Origin: JAJRVM01 sp963700515
Lineage (GTDB): Bacteria > Planctomycetota > Planctomycetia > Pirellulales > Pirellulaceae
DNA length: 64,000 bases
Reading direction: 5' to 3'
Assembly: GCA_963700515.1 (NCBI GenBank)
Contig: CAVOXY010000043.1
Location: 20,629-84,628, forward strand
Shown here: one piece after another, positions 41,501 through 54,500 of the stretch
Position numbering within the stretch: the first letter of the stretch is position 1
Layout: each line of letters opens with the position of its first letter
The notes under the pieces: model-generated
What the model was told of the DNA's origin: nothing
Seen by the model: only the letters and a program-made list of their open reading frames with translations
The model's database searches: none
Made by a program: the position numbers and the translations under genes

Positions 41501-41876
41501 CAGGAAGTGGCGGCCGTCGCAGGCGGTGATGGATCTGTAGTACAGCGCCCGGCGGCGCAGAGGCGCGGACCCGAAAGCCCCCCTGGTCATCCGCTTGAGT
41601 CAGTACCAGCTCATCCGTGTCGAGCGTGTGAATGACGACCCAGCGCTGCGGTGGCACACTGCCGCGCAGACCCACAATCGTGGCCATGCCCTGCTCATCC
41701 GCCGGTACGATCACCACCGAGTCAGGATCGATGGGCGGCCAGCGCTGACCCTCAAACGGCTCGGCCGCCGCGATCACCCGGCCGGCACACATTACACACA
41801 ATACGCCAGCGAAGCTCCATACCGACACGCTCACGCCACGGTTGCTGATTCGAATGAATCGATGTTGCTTGCACAT
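38522..41876 (-). CDS. very large exported protein, unknown function (one frame break)
   Basis: Joined near 39300, the protein has about 1,118 residues. It starts MCKQHRFIRISNRG with a signal helix VWSFAGVLCVMCAGRVIAA. The mature protein is beta-rich throughout: an Ig-like regulatory segment (IVGLRGSVPPQRWVVIHTLD, then GGFRVRASAPPGAVLQIHHR), repeated cargo-like segments of the type PLLVEVEMPTDLPAGYYMLG, and a C-terminal part with EPGLYSHQVELTYRG and DADWQHDFPNIDQQP. It has no catalytic motif, no haem site and no membrane anchor. It is divergent from a beta-propeller cytochrome c gene, with 373 bp and a repeat copy between, so the two may work together outside the inner membrane; that is inference. 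Confidence 0.7.
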
Positions 41877-42249
41877 GGTTTCATCGTTAGCGCTGTGAGA
41901 GTCTTATTCTTCTATCTCTCGATTTCTTGTCCTCGGTAAGATGTGGCCACGCATGGTGTGCGGGAAGGAAGGGAAAAAAGGGGACCAAAGGATCGGATGA
42001 CAAAAAGATTTGGTGTTGTACGCATCTTTACGTCTCCTGATTCTCTTGTCCTCAAGGGAAATGTGGTCGAACACCTGGAACCAATTGGCGATCACGTTCT
42101 CACTGTTGCTGGAATGGCGTGGGATGTTCGAGTACGATAATCGTGTTGAGACCGTTATCCAATTCACAACGAGCGGACTCAGAGCTTACGGCTTTTCATC
42201 TATCCGTAGATTAACCGATCAGCCAGCACCATCTCAACCAAGATCAGGA
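41877..42249. other. divergent intergenic region with repeat family 3, copy 4
   Basis: The region between the divergent exported-protein and cytochrome genes contains the repeat at 41973-42060. Both promoters should be here; none is clear enough to place. Upstream in-frame codons at 42010-42249 are not typical coding sequence. Confidence 0.45.
41973..42060 (+). repeat. dispersed repeat family 3, copy 4
   Basis: Shows AAAAAAGGGGACCAAAGG, ATCGGATGACAAAAAGATTT and TCTCTTGTCCTCAAGGG, the same core order as at 17678 and 19195 but more diverged. Confidence 0.65.
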
Positions 42250-44145
42250 ATGAGGAAAATGCCAGCCATTGGCCTATCCTTCATCTGCCTGGCGGTAGCG
42301 GTCACCGCTGCCCCGCCGGCTCGTAGTGGCTCGATCACCTGGCTCCGCAGCGGCCGGACCCTGGCCGTCGCCAATCCGGATGCCGATAGCGTGACATTGG
42401 TCGGCACGGAGCCGCTGGAAAAGCCCGTCGAAATCCCCGTCGGGGGGCAGCCGCGTGCGGTGGCCGCTGGCAGCGACGGCAAGACCCTGTGCGTCACGCT
42501 CCCGGAAACCGACCGGCTGGTATGGGTGGATCTCGACCAACGGCAGAAATCGAACCAACTACAGACTCCCGGTGGACCGTTCGCCGTGGTGGCTCATCCC
42601 ACCGCCGCGCGGGTCTATGTGGCTGCGACCTACGCCCATCTCATCTGTGAGGTCGACTTGCGGGGCGTGAAGCTCGAGCGGCAGCTGCCCGTGGAGCCGT
42701 TTCCACGGGGTCTGGCGATTTCCCCCGATGGACGTCAGCTCTATGTCGTTCATTTTTTCACGGGCGACCTGAGTATTGTCGATACGGTCGAGTGGAAATT
42801 GCTGGCCCACATCTCCAATGGCGCCGACGCCAACCTGGCTCGCTCAGTGGCTCTCACACCGGACAATCGCACTGCCTTTATCCCTCACCTGCTTTCCAAC
42901 ACGTCCAACCCGCGTCTGCTGTTCGACAATTCGGTTCTTCCGGTGGTTACCCGGCTCGATCTGATTGCCCGGAGCGTGACGCCCCGCGATCGGATCGCGC
43001 TGGATGCCATCGGCCGACCGACCAACAACCCGTGGGATGCTGTCGTGAGCGGCGACGGAGAGCGCCTGTATGTCGTCAACGCCGGCAGTGACGATGTCCA
43101 GGTTATCGATATTCAGAGTGGGCGGTCTCTGGCTCAAATTGATGTCGGCAACAATCCGCGCGGTATTGTTCTCTCGGCCGACGGTCACCGCCTTTACGTT
43201 CACAACACCCTGTCCCATGATCTCTCCCTGATCGACACCAATTCGCTGAGGGAGCTGAGGCGCGTGGCACTAACCCGCAGCCGCCTCGGCGTTGATATCC
43301 AACGTGGCGAGATCCTGTTCAACTCGGCACAATCGCGAGCCATGACGCTCGATTGCTGGATCAGTTGTGCCAGCTGCCATCCGGATGGTGAGAGTGACGG
43401 GCGGACCTGGCTCTTTCCCGCGGGAAAGCGTCGAACACCCTCGCTCCGCGGAGCAGCACTGACGATGCCGCATAACCGCTGGCCCGATCGCGATGAAGTA
43501 CAGGACACGGAAGCTTTCATCCGGCACGTGATGGCCGGCAGGGGCCTGATCCCCGGCGGCGAACCGCCAGCCAAACTGGGAACACCGAGTGCCGGACGAT
43601 CGCACGATGCGGATGCTTTGGCCGCTTACGTCCTGTCGTTGCGGCCGCGCCGCAGTCCGCTGGCCGAAGGAGATGCCAAGCGGTTGGCGGCCATCGAGCG
43701 CGGACGCGATATTTTCTTCTCGCCCAACACTCTCTGCAGCCACTGCCATCCACCCCCCTACTATACCGATAGCCAACTCTCCAACCGACCCTGGCAGGTC
43801 CACGATGTGGGAACGGGTGACCCATCGACCGAACAACTTCCGCGTGACACATCCCTCGGCTTTCCCCTTCCACCGACAGTCGCTCGAGTCGTTGGACAGG
43901 AACCGTCGTCGACGCGTGATTCGGTGTGCATGGGAACCGGTTTCGATACGCCTTCGCTGTTTGGTCTATACACTTCTCCCACTTTTCTACACGACGGACG
44001 CGCGACACATTTGAGCGACGTGTTCACAATTCACAACCCCGACGATCGCCATGGTGTAACGAGCCAACTGAACGAGGAAGAGCTGGACTGTCTCGTGGCA
44101 TTCTTGCTCTCTTTGCCCGCAACAGAAGTGTCAATTCCTGAATGA
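42250..44145 (+). CDS. beta-propeller (YVTN-type) dihaem cytochrome c
   Basis: About 631 residues. The start at 42250 gives a signal peptide (IGLSFICLAVAVTAAPPARS). Residues 25-365 are seven-bladed propeller repeats of the YVTN kind, such as PRGLAISPDGRQLYVVHF, RLYVVNAGSDDVQVIDI and PRGIVLSADGHRLYVHN. The rest is a cytochrome/peroxidase-like part with two haem-binding sites, CASCH and CSHCH, and the C-terminal TPSLFGLYTSPTFLHDGR typical of MauG/CcpA-like dihaem proteins. It would work in the periplasm in electron transfer or oxidative modification. An ATG nine bases later (42259) is an equally possible start. It is divergent from the large exported protein. Confidence 0.85.
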   Translation: MRKMPAIGLSFICLAVAVTAAPPARSGSITWLRSGRTLAVANPDADSVTLVGTEPLEKPVEIPVGGQPRAVAAGSDGKTLCVTLPETDRLVWVDLDQRQKSNQLQTPGGPFAVVAHPTAARVYVAATYAHLICEVDLRGVKLERQLPVEPFPRGLAISPDGRQLYVVHFFTGDLSIVDTVEWKLLAHISNGADANLARSVALTPDNRTAFIPHLLSNTSNPRLLFDNSVLPVVTRLDLIARSVTPRDRIALDAIGRPTNNPWDAVVSGDGERLYVVNAGSDDVQVIDIQSGRSLAQIDVGNNPRGIVLSADGHRLYVHNTLSHDLSLIDTNSLRELRRVALTRSRLGVDIQRGEILFNSAQSRAMTLDCWISCASCHPDGESDGRTWLFPAGKRRTPSLRGAALTMPHNRWPDRDEVQDTEAFIRHVMAGRGLIPGGEPPAKLGTPSAGRSHDADALAAYVLSLRPRRSPLAEGDAKRLAAIERGRDIFFSPNTLCSHCHPPPYYTDSQLSNRPWQVHDVGTGDPSTEQLPRDTSLGFPLPPTVARVVGQEPSSTRDSVCMGTGFDTPSLFGLYTSPTFLHDGRATHLSDVFTIHNPDDRHGVTSQLNEEELDCLVAFLLSLPATEVSIPE

Positions 44146-44206
44146 CATTTCCGCCGACACATCGTTTCGTGGCGCACGTGCCGTTGTTCGATGGAAAGGT
44201 ACAAGC

Positions 44207-45431
44207 ATGATTTTTCTTCTGGTGACTGTCCTGTTTGCGCTGCTCATCTCAGCCCTTTGTTCGCTGATGGAAGCGACGTTGTTGAGCCTGACTCCCAGCC
44301 AGGTAGCGGACATTTCGGCCGCGCGACCTAAATTAGGGCGCACGTGGCAGCATTTCAAAGCACAGATCGATCGCCCGATCTCAGTGATCCTGATCATCAA
44401 TACAGCAGCGCCACACCATCGGTGCCACGGTGGCGGGCGCCGAGTTCGACAAGCTCTACGGCGGCCAGTGGATCTGGGTCTTTTCGCTGATCTTCACCTG
44501 CCTCATGCTGCAGTTCACCGAGATTCTTCCCAAGACGCTCGGGGTCCGTTACAGCCGCCGCATCGCCGTCTGGATCGGTCAGCCCCTGCAGGTATTGGTC
44601 GCGTTACTGCATCCCGTGATCCAGGTCGTCCGGTGGATCAATCGACCCTTTGAACGAGGCCCTCGCAACGGCGCGTCCGTGGCCACACCAGAGGAAATCG
44701 CGGCACTGGCCGGGCTGGCTCGCCTCTCGCGTCAGATCACCGCTCATCAAGAACGGATTATCAAGGGAGGTTCACGACTGTCGCAAGCCCGCGTCAAGGA
44801 CGTGATGATTCCCATCGAGCAGGCTTCGGTACTGTCTTTGTCCCAGAGTCTGTCCGATGCCATCATCGCTGCCCACATGGACGCTCATACCAGGTATCCC
44901 GCTTGTGAAGAAGGCGACACGAACCGCGTTGTCGGCTACGTGAATTTCAAGGAAATGGTCTATACCCTGCGCACGAATCCGCATGACGCGACGTTGCGCG
45001 GCATTGTGCGACCGGTCCGTTTCATCGCTCCCCACGAATCGGCCGACGAACTGCTAAAGGCGTTCGTCGACGAACACGCACACATGGCGGTAGTACAGGA
45101 TGAGAGCGGTCGTACACTGGGATTAGTTACCCTGGAGGATCTTGTCGAGGAACTTGTCGGTGAACTGGAAGACGAGTTTGATCGCTTGCCACGCATGACA
45201 CACGCGTTGAGTGGCCGACTTTGGATGATCGGGGGCGGCGTGTTGATCAGCGAAGTGAACGAGAAGCTCGACGTTTCTTTGCTCGACCCCAGCCGGACCA
45301 TTTCTCGTTGGCTGCTGATCCGATTGGCGCGGCCGCCACGACCAGGCGATATCCACCAGGAGCACGGACTGACGTTCACCGTCCGCCGGGTCCGACGCGG
45401 CAAAGTGTTCGAGGTGTCGGTGCAGCAGTGA
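44207..45431 (+). CDS. CNNM/CorC-type membrane protein with CBS pair (one frame break)
   Basis: Starts MIFLLVTVLFALLISALCSL. The DUF21 (CNNM) membrane domain covers about residues 1-170 with EATLLSLTPSQ and TEILPKTLGVRYS; the frame changes near 44408. Two CBS domains follow (KDVMIPIEQASVLS, RFIAPHESADELLKAF with MAVVQDESGRTLGLVTLEDL), then a CorC/HlyC accessory domain ending VRRGKVFEVSVQ. Joined length about 408. Such proteins transport or sense magnesium and cobalt ions. The gene lies downstream of the cytochrome with 61 bp between, so co-transcription is possible, and it is convergent with the giant secreted protein gene. Confidence 0.87.
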
Positions 45432-45517
45432 TTCGCGAAGGGACAAGTTGCCTTGTATGTCCATGCGCTGATTGCAGCACCGCGGCAGGGCAATCAATCG
45501 TGACCGCGGTGAGCCCA

Positions 45518-48500
45518 TCACTGGTCGGCTGAACCGAGACGAGGCTTTGTGCAGCGACTGCAGAAAGAGGCCAGGAGCGCGACGGACACATCGCGTGTCG
45601 AAAGATCGTTGGTCAGATCGTCGAGAATCTCTTCGAGCCAATTGTCAATTTGGTGCGCACCATCTCGATCACTCGCTGACTGGAAGTGCGCGTGCGGATA
45701 CGATCCCGTTGGGATGTAGTCGGATGCCGAGACACGTAGCGCGTGGCGTGGAGCGGAGGGCTGCTGTCGCGCACCTTGCACAAGTGCGGACGTCCCGATC
45801 TGCGGACTCAACTCGGCACTTGCAGCGAGCGGAGTGGACAGCGTCCCCAGCGGCTTGGCCTCGGCAGCCACCATTGGCTGGAGTATCACCGGCCGTAAGT
45901 CCCCTTCCCCTTCGCCGGCACCTTGTCGATTGAGGTGGTCGATGACCAGCAGTACATCGCGTGGGCTGACAAAACCGTCCGCAGACACGTCATACCACCA
46001 TCTCCGTCCGGACTCGGCTGCTGGACGAACGGCGGGGAGTTGGGGGAGTTGAGTGGTATTCAGGTAATCGATCACGATCAGCACGTCGAGGGGGGAGACG
46101 AACCCATTGTCACTGACGTCCCAAGGCAATTGTTTGTGGTGCCACGGGAATGGATTCTCGTCAATGCTGATGACAAAGGTTTCCAGAAAGCGACTCGTGC
46201 CGTCCGGCGAACTGGTCGAGACTTCCACCAACTCTCCCCCTTCGGTATTGGCCTGCATGAACTCATTGACCTTCAGCGCGAGTTGGCCATTGCGAAGTTC
46301 GAACCGAGGATCGGAGATCGAGATCGTCAGAGGCTCGCCGTTCCAGGTCGTCGGAACTCCAATCGCTCCGATCGTCCCTCCCGACACATTCTCGTCCACC
46401 AGGGCAGGTGCAAGCTGTTCGAGTTCAACAATCTGCGGTTGGCCATTTTCGTCGACCGTGAATTTCCATGCTGTCTGGCGTGCAGGATCGGTGATTCGGA
46501 AATCGAGCAGTGCGGCAGTTGCATTGGGAATGACATCCCACACAAGTGAACCAGCGTGTGGTGGTTGCTCGCTGGGGAGAGTACGCAAGTCGACATCCAA
46601 CGACGAGGTACGCCCCTGGATCAAGCCAAACGATCGGGCGGTCAGGTCTGATTGAAACGTGCCACCTTCATCGAGCAGCTCCACCAACTCGACACGCTCG
46701 CCAGCCCACAATCGCAGCAGGATGTCGTGAGCGCGAATCGCCTCGATTCCGCCGGCAACATGGAAACTGCGGCGGCTGTCGATGCGGCCGTTTCCCGGGA
46801 ATCGTGAGTCCGCAAACGCCTCGACACGTAGCGTGCTGTGCGCAGCGTCCGAAGTAACGAGCGTCGCGGTGATGTCACCTCCCACGCTCTGCATGAGGTC
46901 CAGCGAGGCAGCTTGGATGGTGCCCTCAATATTCCCCGCGTCGCCGGCCAGCGATTCCCGCGTCGCACGAATGGTGCCGACTTTCTGCGCGGTCAGCTGA
47001 GTGCTCACCTTGCCGCCGACGGCTTCCAATGCGGTCAGGTCTCCGTCAATGGACAGCTGGCCCACGAGAATCGACCCCCCCGTGCCGTGGGAGTCGGACC
47101 TGGCCTGGATCAGAATTCCGGTGCCGTCACCGGCGCCAGGGGCCAAACCACTGGCGAACGACGGTGAAGCGAAATCGCCCCCCAATACCGTGAACTCACC
47201 GAAGCTTCCGGCAATCGCCACCGACGGCGAAAAATCGCCCGAGAGGAACTCGGCAGTCGTCACCGCGGCCACATTCCAGCTACCTCCCAGCCAGGATTTG
47301 CCGACGACCGCAACGGTGCCGCTCGACGCCAAATCCGCTCCGACGCCGTCCGCCGTTCCGATGTCCCCGCTGGCGGTGATCGACGTGAGCTGCTCGGCCG
47401 TACCTCCGATGGCGATGCGGCTGCCACTGGCCAGCGAGTCCAGCGCGAGTTCCTGGAGCGGGCCTGCACTCTCGATCTGCGCAGCGCACGACGGAACGCC
47501 GGACAGGTCGAGTCGAAACAGCCCGTTCTCGCTGCGAATCGTTCCCAGTGGCAAAGTGGCCCCGGCGGGCAGGTCACCGGGCCGCTCGACTTCGATCAGC
47601 ACCGTGGTCTGCTCGGGATCGCCACCGATCACGTCCAGCGTGATCAATTCCTGGTAGCGGGTCGGGTCGCTATCATCGCCGCGCGGCGCCAGGACGGCGT
47701 CAAAAACGCCCGGTCCGAGAATCGTGACGTCAAACGTCCCCACCAGGCTGTCGAGCCACCGCAACGTGTCACCGAACTCATGCACCACGCACTGCAGCTC
47801 CAGGTTCGATTCGCACGGATCAAGTACGCGGCCCGACAGTTCCACGTTATCGATGATCGTCGCGATGTCTTGGAGGCCAACCATCCGGAAGGTCACGACC
47901 AACGGTAGCTCAGGCACATACCCCGGAACCAACGCGTTTTCCAGGACGAATCGCTGACGCCGCCAACCGAGAAGTTCGTCCAACGTTGTTCCCGATGGTA
48001 GGTTGTGCTGGTCGAAGAACTGCCGGTCGATGGCGATGCTCTGCTGACGAGTGAGGGGCGCCTGAAAACCGTCCAAACTGGTGAGCACCTGCCACTGTTG
48101 CGGACCGACATATCGTTGATTGAAACTGCCTGCACTGGTCGTGCGATCCCAGAACTGCAAGTGATCTAATTGCACGTCGAGCGGCTCGTCGTGATCGAAC
48201 GTGACGGTGAACTCGAAGTACGCCTCATTGTTGGACCACAGCGTGGAACTGGCCCCCCGGCCGGTGCTGTTCTGGTCCGGTAACCCTGCCCGCCCCTCGA
48301 CCTCCAATCCCAGCGAGTGGGCCATGGTTGTGGAGGTAATCACCGGTGGTGCATCATCGGCAGTGGTGTCGAATGTGTTGTTGTCGTCCTGGAAATCGAA
48401 CCAGACGATGGCTCGCGCGCTCGGTTCCAGTGCGGCCAGCACATTGTCGACAAGATTTTCCAGGTCATCATCAACGATCGTCACGATGCCGATGTCATCT

Positions 48501-51500
48501 GCCAACGTGGCGCCGAGGACATTGACGATGCGTACGCGAAAGATCTCGTCCGTTTCCCATGCATCATCTCCCTGGATCGTCACGGAAATGGCTGCCTGGA
48601 GTTGCCCTCTGGGAATCGTCACAGTCTGCTGTTGTGCGTGGAATGACACATCGCTCGAGGTCGCCTTGTCGCGTGGATCGAGGCTGTCCCAAATCGGTTC
48701 CACACTGTAAAAGATCACCACATCGTTGATCGCCGGCTCAGTAAGTCGTACCAGTACCGAACCGGCCGCATCCGCATCGGCCTCGGTCACGACCGCGTCT
48801 TCGATCGACGCGTGGGCTCCGCACGCGCCTAGCTGAAGCGGATATTCGAGCGAACCAAGCTTACCGAGTGGATTCTGGTAGGCGAGTGTCCCCTGCAAAC
48901 AACCGTACGGGTCGATCGTGGCGGACACACTGGCCAGGTTCGTCTTTCCAACTTTCAGCGTGCCGGTGAACTCTCCCTGGAAATCGATGTCCGAGGAGCC
49001 AATCGTACCTGCGAGGTGGAAATCGGCATTTCCGGCAATTGCGCCGACCCCGAAAGGAAACGTGAACGACAGGTCATCGGCTGCAAAGGAATAGCTGCCG
49101 GACGAATCGAGCGAGCCGGCAAACATGGCGTCGAACACGTCGAACAGATTCGCCCGCAAAACTCCTTCGGCTTCGATTCCGCCGACGCGTCGGAGTCGAT
49201 CCGGCTCATTGGGATCGCTACTGTAGCCGGGCGAATACCAGCGCAGAGTCCCTTCCGCGTGGACAAATTGCTCGCGCAGGTACTCGGGGAGATTCAGTCT
49301 GTCGAGCAAGTTATAGGCCTGGTCCGTGTCGAGTGTTACATCGGCGCTGCGCGCGGAAACATCACCGACACGCCGCCAATGACTCGCTCGTCAAGCGAGG
49401 CCAGCACGGTCACATCAAGTCCTAGCAGCGGATCTTTCACCTGAATCTCGAGTCCCTGCTGCGTGCCGTCAATCCGAGCGTTGCCCAGCGGGATTCCCAG
49501 CAGTTTGCCTTCCCAGGTACCCTCGACATAGGCATCGGCGACAATGTCACGGATCTGCGATTCATTGCGCACGATCCGGTCCGACTCGTCGCAGTTCTCC
49601 GCTGCTGGGTCCCTCGGATCAGCCGGGCACGGATCGGCCAGGCTCAACGTCAATCCTTCGGCGATCGACGGCGCGAACAATTGGAAGCGGCCCGGTGTAT
49701 CGATTTGGGCAAGCTGGTCGACGATGTTGCTGAGCCAGGCCGGATACTCAAGTACGCTTTCCGGTACCTCCAGGTCGACCGATTGCAGGAACTCGAATGG
49801 ATCCGTGATCAGTCGTGGTACCTGGAGAATGCCGCTCAACAGCATTCCGCCGTGTTGCATAATCGCATCGAAGTGGTCGGCGGTTTGAATGGGGACTTTC
49901 GTGTTGTCGATCGAGGCCGCGGGATCCTCAAAAACCTTCTGGAGACGAGCGAGCAGCGGTTCTTCGTTGGCCGCACCGGAGGGGAATCCGAGTCCCTTAA
50001 TGGTGGCCACATCGAAATTGGCCACGCGCAGGCCGGTGCGCAGTTCGATCAACCAGCGCTGGTCTTCCGGCTCGAGCAGCGGGAACGATGCGCCGTCGAA
50101 AAAGACATTTTGTATCGTGTCGCCAATAGGCAGCGAGATGGTCATGCCGACAGGTATATCGGGAGCACCCATGAGCGACCCAATGAGTGTGGCAGCGTTA
50201 AACAATGTACCCACGGTCGTATCGACGCTCAACTTCACGCCGTGCTTGTCCAGCCGTCCTTCCACCTGCCCCAGCGGATCTCCCAGTGGGATACCCAGGA
50301 GATAAGGTTGTAGGGCACCATTGATCGTGATCGCCGGATCGGCGATCTGAAAGAAGGTTTCTGCCGCATCAAGAATCGCGTTCTGCACGTGGTAGGCAAA
50401 TGCCGCATAGACTTCCTTGGCATGTTCGGCAGCCAGCTGAAGTGGCTGCAGGGCCTCTGAAGTCTTGGGCAATGTCGGCCAGGCAGTCGGAGGGTCTCCG
50501 CTTGTGTTCTGTTCGAAATTGATCGGTAACGCCTCGACCAGGTCACTCAATCGCTCCACGAAATAGGAATCATCACTCACTCCATTTAGCTGGGCAACAT
50601 CCGGATGGCTGCTTCCCAGGCGTGCCACAACATGGCTTGCCGTATCGAGCAGACGTGACACAAACGATTCGGCGAGTGTGGCAGCCCGCGCGGCCCCACC
50701 GGTAAGCAGTTGTTCAACCCTGGCAATCAATCGGTCTCGGGTGATGGGAACCGCGCGTTCTTCACTGCTCAGCACGTCATCCTCATTGGCATCCACAATC
50801 AAGTGCAGCAGTCGCGAGGGGATATCCGTTACGGTTATGGACCAGGCATCATTGGCTTGCCGCTCGCTACGTTCGGTCTCTAATAGAGCGGCTACGTCTG
50901 TCAGTGCCGCATCGAAGATTCCCTGTCCGAAGGTAAGAGATCCATGGAGTAACGAGGTGATGAACTGCGACGTGGCCGCCACCGCGGCGTCGGCCACACC
51001 GTCGGTCGTCAACTGCACCCCGAGCTCTGCTTTGGCCGGCAGCAGCATGGCCAGTACGCTGTCGCGGGTACCGGGAAGCGCGAAGGCCATGTCGATCGTG
51101 GGGCTCAGCGGATTGAACCGACTGGGATCATCGGGATCGGTGAAATCGAACAGCAGACCGGCACTCACAAGTGGGATATCAGCCACTTCGATCACATTAC
51201 CGATACCGTACAATTGGAATCCCACTTCGTTGCCGTAACCGACGTTGGCCCCCAGCGTAACCTTGCTGCCGATCATACCCTGAACATACGTATTGGTCAG
51301 GACTCCACTGACCGCCAAGGTGAATCCGGAATCCCAAGTCAGTCTCTCACTTTTCACTGCGGCGGCGACTTTCGCTTTGGTCGTTGCCAGATCGACCTTC
51401 AGGGCGCGGAAATCTCTTTGTTGTAGAGAATCTCGAGAGGATCGTTGATCGTCTTTAAGGGATCGCCAAACGTCATGCCCCCTTCAAAGCCAGTCAAGAT

Positions 51501-54500
51501 GAACCCGGTCGCGTCGCCAATCTCATAGCCAGCCGCGGCACCAACGCCGAAGAAGAAGGAACCGATGACCGCTCCCACAAGTCCGCCGATGGGAACCGGG
51601 ACACCAACGTAGAGACGCCCCAGTACCGGCCCGTACTGCGTGACGATCAACTCGGCTCCGAATCCCATGTCGCTGTATTCCAACTGACCCAGAATGCGAC
51701 CGTAGAAGGCCGTCGTATCAAGTTCGTCGTCCGTATCACCGTCTCCGTTGACATCAATATCCAGGATGCCCAGTCCCAGGCCGCCGCCAACCGCCACGCC
51801 GCCGATTTCGATCGGCTCGATCGCAATCTCCACGGCGTCGAGGTTCTTGACTGGGAATGGGCAGGCGCCCGAGGTGAGGAGCGTGAGCAGGTTGCGCTGG
51901 ATGCCGTCCAGTACGGTTTCACCGTCGTTGAGCAAACCTTCGCCGATGAGATATTGACCGCATGTCTGGATATCCTGAATGCTGTACTCCATGTCCTCGA
52001 CCAGGCCTGTGATGGGCCAGCTGTCGGTTCCTTGCATGCCACCTGAAGCCAGGATCGACGCGTTCTCGAGCTTGTCGATCTTCACCGGCTCGTTCTCGGC
52101 ACCGAAGATCACATCGGCATCGGGGAATTTGAAACCGAATTCGGTCAGGCTGATAGGCAGCCAGTCGGGAAAGACGTTGGGGATGTCGACATCCAGGAAG
52201 AAGTCAGGCAGCTGAAAGAAGCGTGGACGCGGTGGACTGTCGCCTTCTCCCGGCACGTAACCGATGCCAAAATTGCCGGCCGAGCCTCCCAAGCCGCTCA
52301 GCGGATTCTGAGCTCCCGCGTCCGGATCGCCAAAGACTACGGTCAATCCGTCGGTAATCGTCACAAACGGAACATCGGCCGAGTTGGGGGCGCCAAATAC
52401 GGTGAAATCGAAGAGCACACCTTCCGCGCGCATCAGAAACAAATCGCCGAAATGAATCTCCACGACGTCGGCTGTCGCATTTAGTACGGAAAGATCGAGA
52501 TTCAGGATCTCAAAAGTCTTCGACACTTCAAGTTGGAGATCGAACGTCAATCCCAATTTCTCGAATGTCAGCGGGCTGTCCGAGTGCACGAATGTGACGT
52601 CGAAAGTGGCGTTGACTGCCAGGCGCGCTGAATCGGCCAGCAGGTCCAAGTGACCTTCGTTCACGGTCGCACCTGCCCCGGCACTGGCCTGCTCGCCACT
52701 CCACAGGGCCTCGAAGAAACCGCTGAAGACCAGGCCCGTTGTCGCATCGCTGTCAAGAAACGCGCCATCAACGTAAGCACCCACTGTGAGCGATGTATTG
52801 ATCGCCAGTGGTCCGAACTCCATATCGGAAATCGCCACGGTAATGGGACCAGTATCCTGGATGTTCACTTCGCCGTTGGCCACCACGAATGTGGAAGAGA
52901 ACGCGTTCGGGCCCTGCGTCCCGATCGTAACCTGCAGGTTTTCCAATGGTGTGTCGGCAAGGTAGCGGAAGTCGAACTTGCCGTCGATGGTAATCGTGGC
53001 GGCGAAATCCTGCGTGGTGAAGGGAGCGTTGCTGATGCCCGCTACGTGAATCCGTGTGACATCGAAAGGAAGAATTCCTGCCAGGCCTAACGTGTCCAGG
53101 ATACCGCTGGAGGCCAAGAGCTCCGCTTCATCCATGGAAAAATTCCCGCCTCGCGTGAACTGCATGTTATTGGCGGTCAACGACAAGGGCTTTTCCAGTG
53201 CGGGAAATGTCAGCTGCGCCTCGTGGATGGCCAACACCACGTCATCCGCTGCCTGGTTGGGGCCAATGACCAGATGAATCGCCGGTTCGACAGCTTCCAG
53301 ATCACCCGTCGCGGCAATCTGGAATGCGGATAAAACCGCCTCGGCCTCGTCGATTCGGATGTCCAACGCTCCTTCACGACTCAACGCAGCGTGCAGTCCG
53401 GTGAGCGTCACGACGCCCTCAGGAACCACCCCGGGATCTGTCGGTGACTCGACAAACAGGACGGCGTGATCGGCGGAGGCAGTGAAATCGAGCTGCCATG
53501 ACGGCTCGTCAAAGTGGGCCTCAACGTAAGTGGTCAGCGTGAAACCTTCGAGCCATAACAATGTCTCGCCAATGTATCGTTCGTCAAACGTCGTCACGAT
53601 CGTGGCGAGCATCTGATGGCTGCCCAATTCGGCATCAATGTCGACGACCAGTGGGTCTTCGTAATTGCCAAAGGGTACCTCGAGGAGGGCACTGAAGTGA
53701 CCCGCGAACAGATCCGGCGCGGCTGCCGCGTCAAAAAGGATCTCCTTGACTGTGAGACCGCCGAGCTGATAGGCTGCGGACGCCTCGGCCTCGGCATGAA
53801 TGTCCCACGTGCCTGGCTGAGCATCACACGTGCCGTCGCCACCTGCCTGTCCGACGTAACAGGCTTCCACGGTCATGAATCCCTCTGCGGGAACGTCATT
53901 GACCAATCGCGACAATTCCGGTAGCGACACATCACCCGTCAGAAACATCTCGACGAGTTGCACGTCGATCTCGTCGCTGGTATTGGTCGTGACATCGTAA
54001 AACCCCTCCCAGGTCAGCAGCGCCGGTCCGATTTCAAAGTCGAGCGCCAGGTGAGCGTCACCGTGGACATCGACGCGCAGAAAACTGCTCGGATCGTTCC
54101 ACAGATCGTCCGTGCGATAGCGGCCGGCTGCCAAGGCGGGCAACAGATCGATGGTGAACTGGCCAGCGGCATTGGCCGTGCCGCCTAGCCCAATGCTGGC
54201 CTCGCCGCCGATGTCTCCCACACCGCTGACGTCTCCCTCGACCGTAAAGTTCGCCAGCGTCACACGACTGGAACCATCGACGAAGAAGCCGGTCGAGTCT
54301 ACTCCGAACACGATCGAAAACACCACGTCCGTAGAGATGGTGAGACTGCCATCTAAAAACCAATCGCTGGCAAGTCCCTGCAGCACATCGGGCATGATGG
54401 CAGCGAGCGGTACGTCCGCTGTCAGGTTCTCGAGTGTGTGGTCGAAACGGACCAATACGTTCTCTCCGTTCTCGCAACCCGCTTCACCCGCTACACAGAT

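Noticed and set aside
42010..42249. Longer N-terminus for the propeller cytochrome
   Set aside because: The extra 80 residues begin inside repeat family 3 and precede a perfect signal peptide, so the start at 42250 or 42259 is better.
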